Below are positions 34,187 through 45,652 of a stretch of DNA of 64,000 nucleotides, in pieces. Each line of letters starts with the position of its first letter. Position 1 is the first letter of the stretch. The stretch covers positions 281,923-345,922 of the forward strand of contig NW_026942428.1 of NCBI RefSeq assembly GCF_024139115.2. Direction: 5' to 3'. This stretch comes from Armigeres subalbatus. Lineage: Eukaryota > Arthropoda > Insecta > Diptera > Culicidae. A program made the position numbers and the translations under genes. The notes below the pieces were generated by a model. The model ran no database searches, was not told where the DNA came from, and was given only the letters and a program-made list of their open reading frames with translations.

Positions 34187-34190
34187 TTAA

Positions 34191-34622
34191 TGAACTGTCA
34201 ACTGTCAAACGTCATCGGTACGGAATACAGCAACCAAATTGAGAGCCGAAAATAGTGAACAACACGGAAACGAGTGACGAAACTAAAATGAAAGCGCTGC
34301 GCGGGTGATAAAAAGGCTCGCGACCGATAATGATGCTCTTATGTTACATTCCAAGTGGTGAATAAATTTGTTTAAATCGATAAATATCCATATATTTGAT
34401 ACACCGTGAACATGTATTATGATATAAAATAAGCAATTCGTCAAGTCTGGCAACATTATGCATCAGCTGGCATATTTTAAATACCCCATTTCCACCCACC
34501 CCAGTTGTAAACAAAATTTATTTATCGCTGCTGCACTTTTTCGTACCAATTGCCTCACTATTACAAACAAGCGAAACAGTCATTAATTTTTAAAACATTG
34601 TGATGGAGTCTTGAGCCATAAG
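34191..34622. repeat. Arm sequence shared in inverted form with 9542-9963
   Basis: No gene. Its outer edge, GAGCCATAAG, meets the terminus of element X, whereas near 9530 it meets the SINE target duplication. Confidence 0.7.
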
Positions 34623-35210
34623 CAGGGATGCCAGGGGATATTTTCAAATGTCTTCACAGTCGAGTAAAAATGTCTTCAAATGTCTTCAATATCAAAATTT
34701 AACGATAATCAGTAAGAAATTACAAAATCCAACAGGTTTGTAATTCCAAGCATCTCCTTGTTTTTTTTGTGGCATTTATTTTTTAACACTCAAATTGTTA
34801 GACTTCAAGAGAATATTCCTTCAAATCTTCACGGGTAAGGGCGGTTTATTTTAACCGATTTTCCATGTGGAATTCTTCTGAGTTTCTTTCTTTTTAAGAA
34901 TTCCCTGAAGGGATTCGGAAGAATTTACCGTGAAATACTTGAAGAAACTTCCACAAGATTTTCTGGAAGAATTTGTGAAGAAACTTTAGAATAAACTCCT
35001 GATGGATTTTTCGGATGAATTCCTAAAGAAACTTCTAAAAGGTACGAAGGAATTGCTGTTGGAACATATAAAGGATTTTCTGAAGGAGCTTCCAGATAAA
35101 CTTCTAAAGAAAATTGCGCGTGATATGCGGAGGAATTGCAGGAGAATTTTCAGGAGGAATTCATGAGGGATTTTCTGTAGGAATTACTGAAGGATTTTCC
35201 CGAAGAATTC

Positions 35211-35675
35211 GTGAAGGATTTTCCTGAGGAACTCCTGAAGGATTTTCCTGAGCAATTACTGAAAGGATTTGCAGTGGAGCTCCTGAAGAAATTTTTGAAG
35301 AAACTTGCGGAGGAACTTCTGCACAACTTTTTGGAGGAACTTCCTGAGGAATTGTTGCAGGAATTTCCGAAACAATTCCTGGAGGAAATTACAGAGAAAT
35401 TCCGGAGTATAATTTCAGAGGTATTATTGGAGAATCTTTCAGCAACATTCTTGGAGAATCATCAAGAGGAATTCCTGGAGAAACTTCCGAGGAGATTTTT
35501 GGAAGAATTTCCGAACGAATGCCTGCAGGCATTTTTAGAAGAACTGGTGGAGGAAGTCGTGAAAGAAACAATTTGTGTAGGAAAGACTGGAGAAATGACT
35601 GGACCTTTTTTTCAACGGAGTTCTTCGAGGATCCTACGGAGAAATTTCTGGACGAACTTATGGAGGAGCTACTAG
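35211..35675 (+). repeat. 12-bp array of element X with a 154-residue open frame
   Basis: Successive 12-bp units such as CTGAAGGATTTT and CCTGAGGAACTC encode an acidic, Leu/Phe-rich tetrapeptide repeat. Unit order matches the array at 22280. The frame stays open because the period is a multiple of three and stops are rare in the unit. Confidence 0.8.
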
Positions 35676-35892
35676 AAATATTTCTAAACGAATTTCTGGA
35701 GAAATTTTCTGAAAAATCTCTAAAGGAATTTGCGGACGAATTCCTGGAGGAATTTAAGAAAGAATTCCAGATAGGGCTTTACTGGAGAAATTCTTAGAAG
35801 GATTCCCAGATAAAAATATGGAAGAGTTTCCAAAAATATTTCTAGAAAATATACCAAAGGAATTCAAGGAAGAATTCAACGAGAAAGTGTAA

Positions 35893-36010
35893 AGCCCCAA
35901 ACGCAATATAACGGAACGGCGACGGAAACGGCAAATTTGACAGAAAATATATGGGCTAACTGTCAAATTTTCCGTTTCCGTCGCCGTTCCGTTGTATTGC
36001 GTTTGGGGCT
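35893..36010. mobile_element. Palindromic MITE, 118 bp, AGCCCCAAACGC termini, TAA duplication
   Basis: Nearly the whole unit is an inverted repeat (AGCCCCAAACGCAAT, then CGACGGAAACGG). TAA is at 35890-35892 and 36011-36013. Element X copy 1 carries the undisturbed site at 531-533. Diverged relatives lie inside insert Y. Confidence 0.9.
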
Positions 36011-36267
36011 TAACGAGTGTCCCCTGAACTTTCTACTGAGTCTTTGAAAAAAAAAACTCTGACGGATTTGTTTATGAAATTTCTCTGATTTTTTTCATCA
36101 AATTATTTACCGTGGCAATTGTGAGAAATAGCCATTCAACACCAGAACAATTTCAATTTCTTGTCGACATTCGTAAGAATTTTAGATCTTGAAAACTGAA
36201 GGAAATTTACTGAGAAAATTGAAAATAATTTCCTGTTGAAATTTAGCACTTTCTGTAAAATGTGGTA

Positions 36268-36483
36268 GGGGAAATGTTCCGATCTCCATCTCACTGTACA
36301 TATATCCATCTCATCGCTAAACAAAGAAATACGGCACCAAATTTGTCGATTCTTTTTGTCAACATGCGTGCTCACTGCTGAAAAAAATCACAAAAATAAT
36401 AAACAAACCAAATTCCTTTCCATTGCTTTGTTTTTGATAGGATGGAAATAGGAGCTATGAGATGAAGTGGCGAACCGTTCCCC
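36268..36483. mobile_element. MITE, 216 bp, GGGGAA termini, TA duplication
   Basis: Ends GGGGAAATGTTCC and GGAACGGTTCCCC-like, with TA at 36266-36267 and 36484-36485. Element X copy 1 has the empty site at 271-272. TA suggests a Tc1/mariner-type source. Confidence 0.85.
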
Positions 36484-36926
36484 TACATGGAAAATCCGAA
36501 GAGATATCCCTAAAATTTCAAATACAAATCCGGACTACATCCCATGAAAATTAAGACAAATTTCTTGTGGAAATGAAAAAGAATTCATTGTGGGAGTTCA
36601 GATGACTTCCCTGCAAGAACATAGACAAAATCTTGTGGAAATTGAGATGAATCTCCCGTTTAAATTTTGGAGTAATTCCTTCATTTGCTCATACGGAAAT
36701 TATTATAAATTTCCAAGTTAATTTGAAAAGAATTTTAAATTTCAATTCTCTTGAATTTTTACGAGAAATTTCCCCGAATTTTGCATGGAAAATTCTCCTT
36801 ATTTCACGGGAAATTATTTTTGAAAACGAATTTTCACTAAAAATTATTTCTAAAACTCACAGAAAATTCAAAGAGTTCTTCAAAATCTATTCTTATTCTT
36901 GACGGGTATTCTGGAAATACCGATTA

Positions 36927-37173
36927 CACAGAGAAACAGACGTCTTACTCATCGTTCCATCGTTCACCTTTTTAACGGTTGATATATTTTTTTGTAGGTG
37001 GTTCATCGACCCCCTATGGCGCTTCGATTGATTTTGCTAGTTTTTGACTTTTGCGCACCAACCATTTGGTTGCGGCATGGCCACACTCAGTGATTTTGGC
37101 ATTGGAAGGCAATGCTTCCGTGACGATGATTTCAATTGCATTTTGTTCTAAGTGAGACGTCTGTTTCTCTGTG
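36927..37173. mobile_element. MITE, 247 bp, CACAGAGAAACAGACGTC termini
   Basis: CACAGAGAAACAGACGTCT faces AGACGTCTGTTTCTCTGTG. The interior has GGTTCATCGACCCCCTATGG. The target duplication is not clear. Confidence 0.8.
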
Positions 37174-37548
37174 CCGAAAAGATCAGATGAATTACGAAGA
37201 AATTTAAAAAAATGGTTCTAGCCCCACAGTTGAATAGATTTAATCAAGTCATTGTAGAATTCTGTCTTTTTTGCCGTTTAGATTAAATTGTGTTCTGATG
37301 CAATGTTCGAAATACCTTTTTAAGAGACACGTCGAAAATGCCACCGCTACCTAGGAAAATTTAAACGAATGCTGCAATCGCAAGTTTTTGAACCAGCACT
37401 CAACTAAAAAAAAGCCTTGACAATGTGTTTTGGCGTTTAAGATTTTTAGCCCGGACATTAGTTTACTATGTATAACTTTTGTAATATTTATATTCTCTGC
37501 ATATAGAAGTCACAGATTTTATAAGTTAGTAATCAAATTATATTTTCT

Positions 37549-37803
37549 ACTAGTCGACCCGGCAGACGTAGGTAGTGCATAGTAGGCGAAAATGCGCGTT
37601 CTGAACTACTCAAGCGAAATTCCTATACAAATCTTAATTTCAGTTTTCTCATCCTTACTCGTAATTTTTACATGAGGAAATATCATATAAACCCGTCGGA
37701 AACTGTAACGAACATATCTGCTGAAGGAATGAAGAAAATCCATCCAGCCGTTTTCGAGTTATGCGGATACGAACACAGACCATTTCATTTTTATTATATA
37801 GAT
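37549..37803 (+). mobile_element. Short retroposon-like repeat (RTE-tail type), copy 1
   Basis: Begins ACTAGTCGACCCGGCAGACG and ends in the widespread insect word CCAGCCGTTTTCGAGTTATG followed by TTTTTATTATATAGAT. This looks like the 3' end of a retroposon with an AT-rich tail. The second copy is at 38399-38668. Confidence 0.6.
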
Positions 37804-38025
37804 CACTGGCTTATTGATTGTTTTATTATCCTTTATTTAAGTGATTTTAAAATTTTAAAATTAAGTTTATCACTAGCTTATTGATTGTCTTCAAGTACTT
37901 TTAAATAGGAAGATAAGTCTTCAAATATTTTGAAAAGTCTTCAAAATGTCTTCATGAAATAAATGTCTTCACAGAGATTCAAATGTCTTCAAATTGAAGA
38001 CATGTCTTCAAATCTGGCATCCCTG

Positions 38026-38398
38026 CTATAACTAATTAAGGGTCAAAATCAGTTCGTACATATAAATATCTGTACCTGTAGCACCATCATGCTATGTGAA
38101 TGTGGAAGTGCAATGTGGAATGTGCAACAAAATAACTTTTCTCAGTGGTCAATATGATATAAAATTGCTTCCATCTTCAAAAATGTAACGTTTTTCAAAA
38201 AGATGCTTCACTGGTCAAAACGCCCCAGTGTAGGCAGGGCGATATACCCTAACCAACTGGACACAAGCACGGCGAGCTTGCAGCAATTGCTTCCAAATTA
38301 TATGGAAACTATTGTAATGTAATTCAATCCTGCTTAAATGGACTTATGTTGGTTTTTTATTGTCAAGCACATAAGGATTTGTAACCTTTTTATTATAG
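38026..38398. other. Spacer, nothing recognised
   Basis: No repeat shared with the window and no reading frame of note. Confidence 0.4.
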
Positions 38399-38668
38399 GA
38401 CTAGTCGACCCGGCAGACGTTGTCCTGCATAGTAGGCGAAAGTGCGCGTTGTGAACTGCCCATGCAAAGTTTCCATACGATTCTTAATTTTAGTTTTTCA
38501 CGATTTACTCCATCTTACCCGTGATTTTCGTATAAGGAAATATCATATAAACCCGTCGGAAACGATAACGAATGTTTCTGCTGAAGAAATGAAAAAAATC
38601 CATCCAGCCGTTTTCGAGTTATGCGGACGGATACGAACACAGGCCATTTCATTTTTATATATAAGATT
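38399..38668 (+). mobile_element. Short retroposon-like repeat (RTE-tail type), copy 2
   Basis: Same start (CTAGTCGACCCGGCAGACG) and same CCAGCCGTTTTCGAGTTATG end as copy 1, tail TTTTTATATATAAGAT. Interior similarity is lower, so the two are separate insertions. Confidence 0.6.
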
Positions 38669-39230
38669 GATTAAATACTAATGAAGGGCTATGAAACGTC
38701 TTTGGTTAAGGTGGTATTAGCCAGGCACTTTTTGAAATCCATTTTCAGACTTTTCAAAAAAGCTTCATTACGTGTTATCTGTAATATTTTTATATGACTA
38801 CTCACGGACAATGCATTTGCGACTTCCTGGACTACCAAATATCACAAAATGTGCATGAATTGCGTTGAAAAATAAAACGTTATCAAGGAGTTGCCTTAGG
38901 GGGGTATATTATACCGTCTTACCCTTACTTACGTTCCGCAGGCGCTTGATATATCTGAAATTGAGTTTGACTTTTGTCCAATTTGCAAACGTATTTGATA
39001 TTTACACATTCTTTAACATTATTCTTTTGTTATCTATGTAAATCTACATTTATTATATAAATACGTTACATTTGGACATTTTACATTCATGTAGGTGAAA
39101 AAACGACGTCCTCGTTAACGTGAAGAACTTATAGCTAATAAAAAAATCAGAAGGGTTATATACAAGATACGACCGCCCGACGTAAACTACGTAAAGCAGA
39201 TCATAAGATAATAATTAGTTTGCTTAGAGC
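38669..39230. other. Spacer with a short GACGTAAACTACGTAA word
   Basis: No gene. Near 39160-39195 a TATACAAGATACGACCGC...GACGTAAACTACG stretch matches the tandem repeat at 41.7-43.0 kb. Confidence 0.4.
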
Positions 39231-39233
39231 TTA

Positions 39234-40682
39234 GAGTGATTGAAATTTTGACTTTTTCGCTCCCCTATGCTTGAACGATAACATTTGCTGTTTTGATGAA
39301 CCTCCTAAATTTTCAATTGAATTGGTTGTAATTTAACTGAGAACGAGCAGTTTGAAATTTGTATGGAAATCGCCCCGTATGTGAAAGATCGTTTCGTACG
39401 GCGGCTCATTAGCTATTTAGGGGGAGATCCCCCAGCGCAGGACACATCCCAATACCGGACACTTCTTAAAACGATACTTACAGAGCTCCCTCCTTCAACT
39501 TATTAAGTACAAAAGGAAGCTATTGAAAAGGCTTTTAACGGCTGGGGATATCAGATCTTCATGTGGTAAGCTTTGTACAAAATTTGAAATTGAATAAAAA
39601 TGCTTAAAATTTTGATGTTTCGCGTTATTTTAGAAGGTTTGAACCAACAATATTAAAATCAATCAAATGCATTCTGATTATGTGAAGATGGTCAATATTA
39701 GCCATATTTTAAATAATGATGAAGATTTGTTAGATGCTCTATGTAATTGTGGTGTTCGGAGATTAAAATTTTTCATAGCAATTTTTTACACCTGTTTTGT
39801 TACACTTACTTCAATTTAATTGTTTCTTCTTGCTGAGAAGCTACAGAAACAAAATTAAAGAGGACATTCAAAAAGGTGAGAATTTGAATTAAGATGTAAA
39901 ATATTTAGCTGAAGAGTCAAATAAGCTCTACAAACAATTTTTAATATTTACAGCTTGAAGTACGTGAAAAATATGATTATTGTGAATGATGTCTTTACTC
40001 ATGTAACAGGAACTTGGTCACATTTGAACAATTTAATATTTGATGCAATAGTGTCTGGTACTAGGAGACATTTTTCTGAACCGTGAATTTTTTCTGCAAA
40101 ATTCATCGTCGTAAAACGTGTTCAAATGATCAAATTTAGCTTGTATGAATCATCAATGGCCATATTTTATGTATAAGGTATAAAAGGAAACATGATCCAG
40201 ATAGTTAGTTTTTTTTTGTCAAATGGCTTATGTGTCCGGCACTGGAATCAACCCGAAGACTTCGAGGAATATTTCCTAATCTGTAAGACGGTTGTGAACC
40301 GATCGATTTCGTAAGCAAAGTTATAATGAAAACAAAAATGTTTATTATTGATAATTTATTCTTTTACGTGCTCAATTGAATTTCCCACGATTTAGTATTT
40401 CCTTAATAATTTTTCTTGCAAGCAGCAAATTGTTTCGCAATAAAAATGATTTATTCGCTTGCTAAATTTCCTATGGTGCCAACGTACTCATATATTTTTA
40501 TATATTAATGAGCAACATTACATAACGGTTTTCCAAAAAAGTTATTGTTTTCATAGTAATTCTCAAACTTCAAATCGCACGTGCTAAGTCAAATTACAAC
40601 CAAATCTGCTAAAAATTAGGGAAGACAACTGATGCCACCGTTTAAGCATAGGGGAGCGAAAAAGTCAAAATTTAAACCACTC
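39234..40682. mobile_element. TIR element, 1449 bp, TTA duplication
   Basis: Inverted termini contain GACTTTTTCGCTCCCCTATG (left near 39250, complement near 40650) and extend about 150 bp with divergence. TTA flanks at 39231-39233 and 40683-40685. GTGTCCGG-type words occur near 39450 and 40230. No transposase frame survives. Confidence 0.75.
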
Positions 40683-40685
40683 TTA

Positions 40686-40865
40686 TGAGCATGATTGACT
40701 GTCACGGTTGTTACTCTGTTTCGTCCAGGCTAGATGTAATTACACAGAGAACCAACAGATGATATTTGAGAATAAATCTAAGTAATACCGGCGCCGGCCG
40801 TGGCCGAATGCGGGCCCAATTAATGAATGGTTAGGAATATGTTGACGTGATTAGAGATGTCGCAA
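40686..40865. other. Spacer with a short GC-rich patch
   Basis: CCGGCGCCGGCCGTGGCCG at about 40788 stands out from AT-rich surroundings. No gene. Confidence 0.4.
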
Positions 40866-41178
40866 ATTAATCGATTACTTCGATTAATCGATTCATCGTT
40901 GTGATAATCGATTAATTTTGAATCGATTATTACCCAACGATTAATCGATTCAATAATCGAGATGAATCGTGAGTAATCGATTAGTTACTAATCGATTAAT
41001 CAGAATTTTACGACATCATAAGGATGTCGAAAATTAATTGATTATTTCGATTAATCGATTAATCGTTGTGATAATCGATTAATTTTGAATCGATTACTAT
41101 ACAATGATTAATCGATTCAATAATCGACAAGAATCAAGAGTAATCGATTAGTAACTAATTGATTAACGTGATACTCTT
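40866..41178. repeat. Two tandem copies of a 157-bp ATCGATTA-rich unit
   Basis: Units begin GATGTCGCAAATTAATCG (40868) and GATGTCGAAAATTAATTG (about 41025). Each contains many overlapping TAATCGATTA palindromes in inverted pairs, so each unit can fold on itself. Confidence 0.85.
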
Positions 41179-41739
41179 ATTAATAGAGGCCGACGAGTCA
41201 TCTGCACTTCCAAGAGTAACCATTGGGATGTTGGATATATGGGGTCGGGAGGAAGCAATTTCGTTTTGGTAAACATTTTGCCGCGTGTAATGTGTAGTTT
41301 TTCCGCAAATCATGTTCGATCTCACACCAATTCATTTGTGTTTCGAACAAAATTAGCGTAACTCAATATATGAAAATGGTTGGATATGACAAATGTAAAA
41401 TTTTCATTTAAAACCCCCAAATTTATTATTCCACAGTGGTGCCTTTACTTTCTCCGACTATTGTGTGACTTTTGAATTGTTATTTTAAAAGGCTGCTGCC
41501 TAATTAGTAAGATAATATTGTTTATAGTTGATAATCAATTTGAATGATCACCTGTTGCTTACATCAACATGTCCAGCATCTGTAGCACTTTTTCATAAAC
41601 ACTACTTTTTTGCTCCGACCGCGGTTATTTCTCTGGTTCTGTTGTTTTACTTTTTGTGCGAATCACCGCACAAAAGTAGAGCGCAAGAACCAACGGCACC
41701 AGACGGCGGTCGTAACAAAATTTTACTGGGTTGTTAAAA
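41179..41739. other. Spacer, nothing recognised
   Basis: A 69-residue frame at 41528-41737 has no recognisable domain and is probably chance. Confidence 0.4.
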
Positions 41740-43018
41740 AATTGGAATTTTCAATGTTTTTACATTGATAATCAATAGCTCCAATTAGCTTGAAAAATTG
41801 CTGGAGAGTTTCCGATTCCATTGATAATAAAATCTCGAAAATCCATTAAAAAATAAAGGAGCTATTAACGTTTGAAATCTTACATGATTTCGTGACGGTC
41901 TCGAATTTGGAAATTTTCATTTGTCACCCTGTATCCGAGTCTTCCCCTTAGACGTAGTTTACGTCAAAATTGGGGTTGTATACAAGACACGACCGCTCGA
42001 CGACGTAAAACCAAATATAGTACACTGAACCAATTATTCCGCTCTATATAGAAGAAAAGGAACTATCCCACCGACACTACCAGCTTTAGCAGCATCTCCC
42101 ACTCTGTGAGGGACCCCACTGTCTAGCAGCTGGGAGTGGGTCACCCCATTCATACACCCCTAAAAGTAGGCAATTACCAAGAATTGGAACACGCTGCATA
42201 GGAAATGTATGATGCATGAAAGAACTAAAATTGTCAATAGTTCAGTGTGATACTTTCAATACTACTGGCAAATTACTGCAAATTACTACTGGCAAATTAT
42301 AATAGTACTGGCAAATTGGTGGAGAATTTTGATATTGATATATAAATCTTTAAAATCCATTGATAGATAAAGGACCTATTAATGTTACAAATCTTACATG
42401 ATTTCGTGACGGTCCCCAATTTTGAAGTTATCCTTTTACACCCTGTATCCGAGTCTTCCCCTTGGACGTAGTTTACGTCAAAATCACGATAATAAAGGAA
42501 AAAAAAAATGGGGTTGTATACAAGACACGACCGCTCGACGTAAACTACGTAAAACCAAATATAGTACACTGAACCAACTATTCCGCTCTATATAGAAGAG
42601 AAGGAACCATCCCACGACAATACTACCCAGCTTTAGCAGCATCTCCCACTCTATGAAGGAGTAGGGACTCCACTGTCTAGCGGCTGGGCCACTCCAGTTC
42701 AATAATAGATAATACCCTAAAAGTAGGCAATTACCAAGGATTGGAACGCGCTGTATAGGGGATGCATGATGCATGAAAGAAATAAAATTTTCAATAGTTT
42801 AGCGTTGATAATCAATAGTTTCAATACTACTGGCAAATTGGTGGAAAGTTTACGAATCGATTGATATATAAATCATTAAACCCCATTGAAAGATAAAGGA
42901 CCTATTAATGTTACAAATCTTACATGATTTCGTGACGGTCTCCAGTTTTGAAATTCTCATTTGACACCCTGTATCAGAGTCTTCCCCTTAGACGTAGTTT
43001 ACGTCAAAAGACGTCCTC
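41740..43018 (+). repeat. Tandem repeat of about 0.5-kb units (2.4 copies)
   Basis: Units start near 41740, 42231 and 42785 with TTGATAATCAATAG-like sequence. Each passes through CTTACATGATTTCGTGACGG, CCCTGTATC, AGACGTAGTTTACGTC and GTTGTATACAAGACACGACC. The third unit is cut after the ACGTAGTTTACGTC word. An inverted, diverged unit lies at 45850-46075. Confidence 0.8.
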
Positions 43019-43930
43019 GTAGAATTTTGAGTTGTTCAAATGAGAGTTTAGGTACTGTACTGTATTCGAAACAAGGCACGAGACCAATTCTCGCCCAAGA
43101 CAAGTTGAAGGCTGGGATTGGAGAGGGATAGCTAACAATGGCTCAGCAACATTTGAAGTTAAAAAAATGTTCCGCCAAAACGTAGGTCAAAACTTCGAAC
43201 AAAACATGAAATAATTACTTTTGAACGTTCCTGGCCCTGAGGCAGTCAACCAAATGACGGTTAGTAAAATAATATTTGTTAACGTAGATTGAAATATCAT
43301 ATATAAAACTAGACAAAATCAATAGTTATGAAGATAGTTAAAATTAATATTGCATGAGTTATTTGAAGACATTGGATTCACATTGTCACGTAGCTGGCAT
43401 ACAACAGAAGGGAAATGGCATGTGGCGACCTGTTCCGTTACATTGAGCCGTGCGTAAACAGATCAACACAAATCGCACACAGATGAAGAACTTTGTACAA
43501 TAACAATTCGGTAATGTTCTTCTATGCTTCTATGCTTGCTATCTAGAAACAGGCACATCTATCCGAGATCACATGCAGGTGGCTTTTCTATCGCAGGACA
43601 ATAAAGCCAGGGTGCCGACAGGAATCACTGTGATGGCCGACAGGCATAAATTGATCTCGAGTGTTTACGCTGGAGTCATGATTGAACCCGGCAAGTTGGA
43701 TGGATCTCTTGAACCTGTTTTTCGATTTAATTAATGTTGCGATTAGAAAAAGGAAACACTCAGGCCCCACCTTCGTTACCCATCCATTTAAACATTTTAA
43801 CATGCTATTAAATCGTCCGATAGTATTAGGAAGTGCAATTTGGTTCCATTTTTAAATTTCGGTCATTTGTGATTTACGGCTTAGAATAAAAAATGCAACA
43901 TTGAAAATTAAAAATAATTTATTTAAAAAA
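43019..43930. other. Spacer, nothing recognised
   Basis: No repeat from the rest of the window and no convincing frame. Confidence 0.4.
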
Positions 43931-44600
43931 ACCCAAATTTATTCCCCAGTGGTAATTATGCCTTTCTCGATTCAATGTGTTGAATTCTAATTATTATGGC
44001 AAATGCAACGTTAATTGCCTACATTTTGGCGGTTGAAAGCTTTGATCTGATTTCATATATCACGCTTCTTAAGAATTACTCAACTATGAGAATAATGGAT
44101 TGCGTCACGGCCAAATTGATTAATGATTTAAAGTGGGCATGTAAACAGCGTATTTGTTAAAAGAAAAATAGAAATATTATTCAAGCCGCATGTGTTATTA
44201 GCAAACAAAAACAATAGTGTCCACAATAGTGTCTCCGTCGAATGAAACTAGTTGCACTCGAATCGGTCAAGTCCTTCTATATGAAACGTGTTTAACAAAA
44301 AAATAAATCCGAGGCTACACGCATACACACACTCGCGCACAGACGGACATTTGCTCAGTTTTTCGAGCTGAGTCGATTGGTATATAACCGAGCCGGTGAC
44401 AAGCGTGGTGTCATCATCATCAATAGACATAGCCCGCTGTCATCATAAACTGGCTGGCTACGATCTGGGGATGGGCTAAATAATAGGATGTCAATAGCCT
44501 GTATATAACACTATGGGTCTCCGAGTCTCCTATCAAAATTTGGCTTTTGGAGTGAAATTATAGCCTTCTGGTACAACTTTGTTGTACGAGAAAGGCAAAA
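43931..44600 (+). mobile_element. Short interspersed repeat Z, copy 2
   Basis: Starts CCCAAATTTATTCCCCAGTG, has GCCTTTCTCG near the left end, and ends GTACGAGAAAGGCAAAA. Closely matches 57661-58226. A 113-bp stretch at 44389-44501 is extra relative to that copy. Confidence 0.8.
44389..44501. mobile_element. 113-bp insert with 8-bp duplication TATATAAC
   Basis: TATATAAC is at 44381-44388 and 44502-44509, while Z copy 3 reads GGTATATAACACTATG without interruption. Terminal repeats are not evident (CGAGCCGG and AGCCTG). Confidence 0.65.
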
Positions 44601-44952
44601 ACAGATTGATCCACCAAGTATGATGCCATTCTCGATACAATCGTTACACTGCGCTTTAGTGTGATAGATACAAAAAATAATTGCCTAAGTGGAAATAGTA
44701 ATCGACTAGGCTTTGTCGCCTATCGAATTTACTTCACACAGCCTTCAATAAAAAAGTTCGTTTTTGAAGTTTAATTATAGCTTTGTGGTACGGGAATGCC
44801 TTTGTAGCGAACGGTGTATTGATGGCTATCCGATTCTTATGGCACGCATAGTAGGACCATTCTTCAAAAAGACGGTCAAAAACCACTTTTTCAAATTGAA
44901 TTAGATCATAAAAAATAATTGCCTACCTTACGGCGTTTTATAGACGTTACTA
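44601..44952. other. Spacer with a decayed Z-like fragment
   Basis: Words such as AATTATAGCTTTGTGGTACG near 44775 resemble the Z 3' end. No gene. Confidence 0.35.
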
Positions 44953-45508
44953 GGGAGTGAGTGCTAGTAATGGACCCCGTGCGTATAATGGACCCCCTGA
45001 ACCAAATCCCTAAATAAACGCTGGAATCAACTATTTTCTGCAAACTTTCGTCGGGTAAAGCTGCTTCATGTAACAGGACAGCAGTTCCTTACATTTGTTA
45101 TGAACAGGGAAGCAGAAATTTAGTTATATCAACTAATTTGTAAATGTAAATATGCTAAAAGGTCCATTACTAGCACACAAAGTGGGGGGGGGGGTTCATT
45201 ATAGGCAAAAGGAACATGTAGGAATGGAACATGTAAATCAAATGGGTGGACCATTATACGTATATAAACAAACTCGATGTTGCGTATTATGGACCCGGGG
45301 GTGGCCATAATAGGCATGCTAGCTACATCATTTTAAAATGCTTGCTTCATTGGTAATTTTTTTTGTCTAGTTTTATGTACGAAACACGATGCTGGTACCT
45401 GTTGCTTGTCAAATGCTGCAACAGAACAATTTGTCAAGATGCTTGCTCTAGCGGAGTGACTGAAGTATATTTTGGTCGTTAAGGGGTCCATTATTAGCAC
45501 TCACTCCC
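44953..45508. mobile_element. MITE, 556 bp, GGGAGTGAGTGCTA termini, TA duplication
   Basis: GGGAGTGAGTGCTAGTAATG and its complement at the right, followed inwards by GGACCCC as in the element at 1526-2060. TA at 44951-44952 and 45509-45510. Contains an 11-G run at about 45183. Confidence 0.85.
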
Positions 45509-45652
45509 TAAGTGGAACTAGGGAACAAATTTCATCAGTTAATCCCATACTTAGACTGTCGTAAATAATCCTGCGTCAAAATCAGGCTGAATTATTCCTA
45601 ATGCATGCAATGTTTACTGTAATCAGGTGCTATTGCGCTTTTGACGTTAACT

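Larger units (their letters stand above)
34623..38025 (+). mobile_element. Element X, complete copy, 3403 bp
   Basis: The termini are perfect 12-bp inverted repeats CAGGGATGCCAG/CTGGCATCCCTG. Both subterminal zones repeat ATGTCTTCA (34650-34690 and 37890-38012), as hAT transposase-binding zones often do. The body is the 12-bp array (about 34880-35800), AT-rich degenerate repeats, and nested younger insertions. No transposase is present and the 8-bp flanks (GCCATAAG, CTATAACT) do not match, so one flank may be rearranged. Class: hAT-like, non-autonomous, by inference. Confidence 0.7.

Noticed and set aside
34623..38025. 8-bp target duplication for element X
   Set aside because: GCCATAAG and CTATAACT do not match closely enough, and the flank is rearranged relative to 9542.
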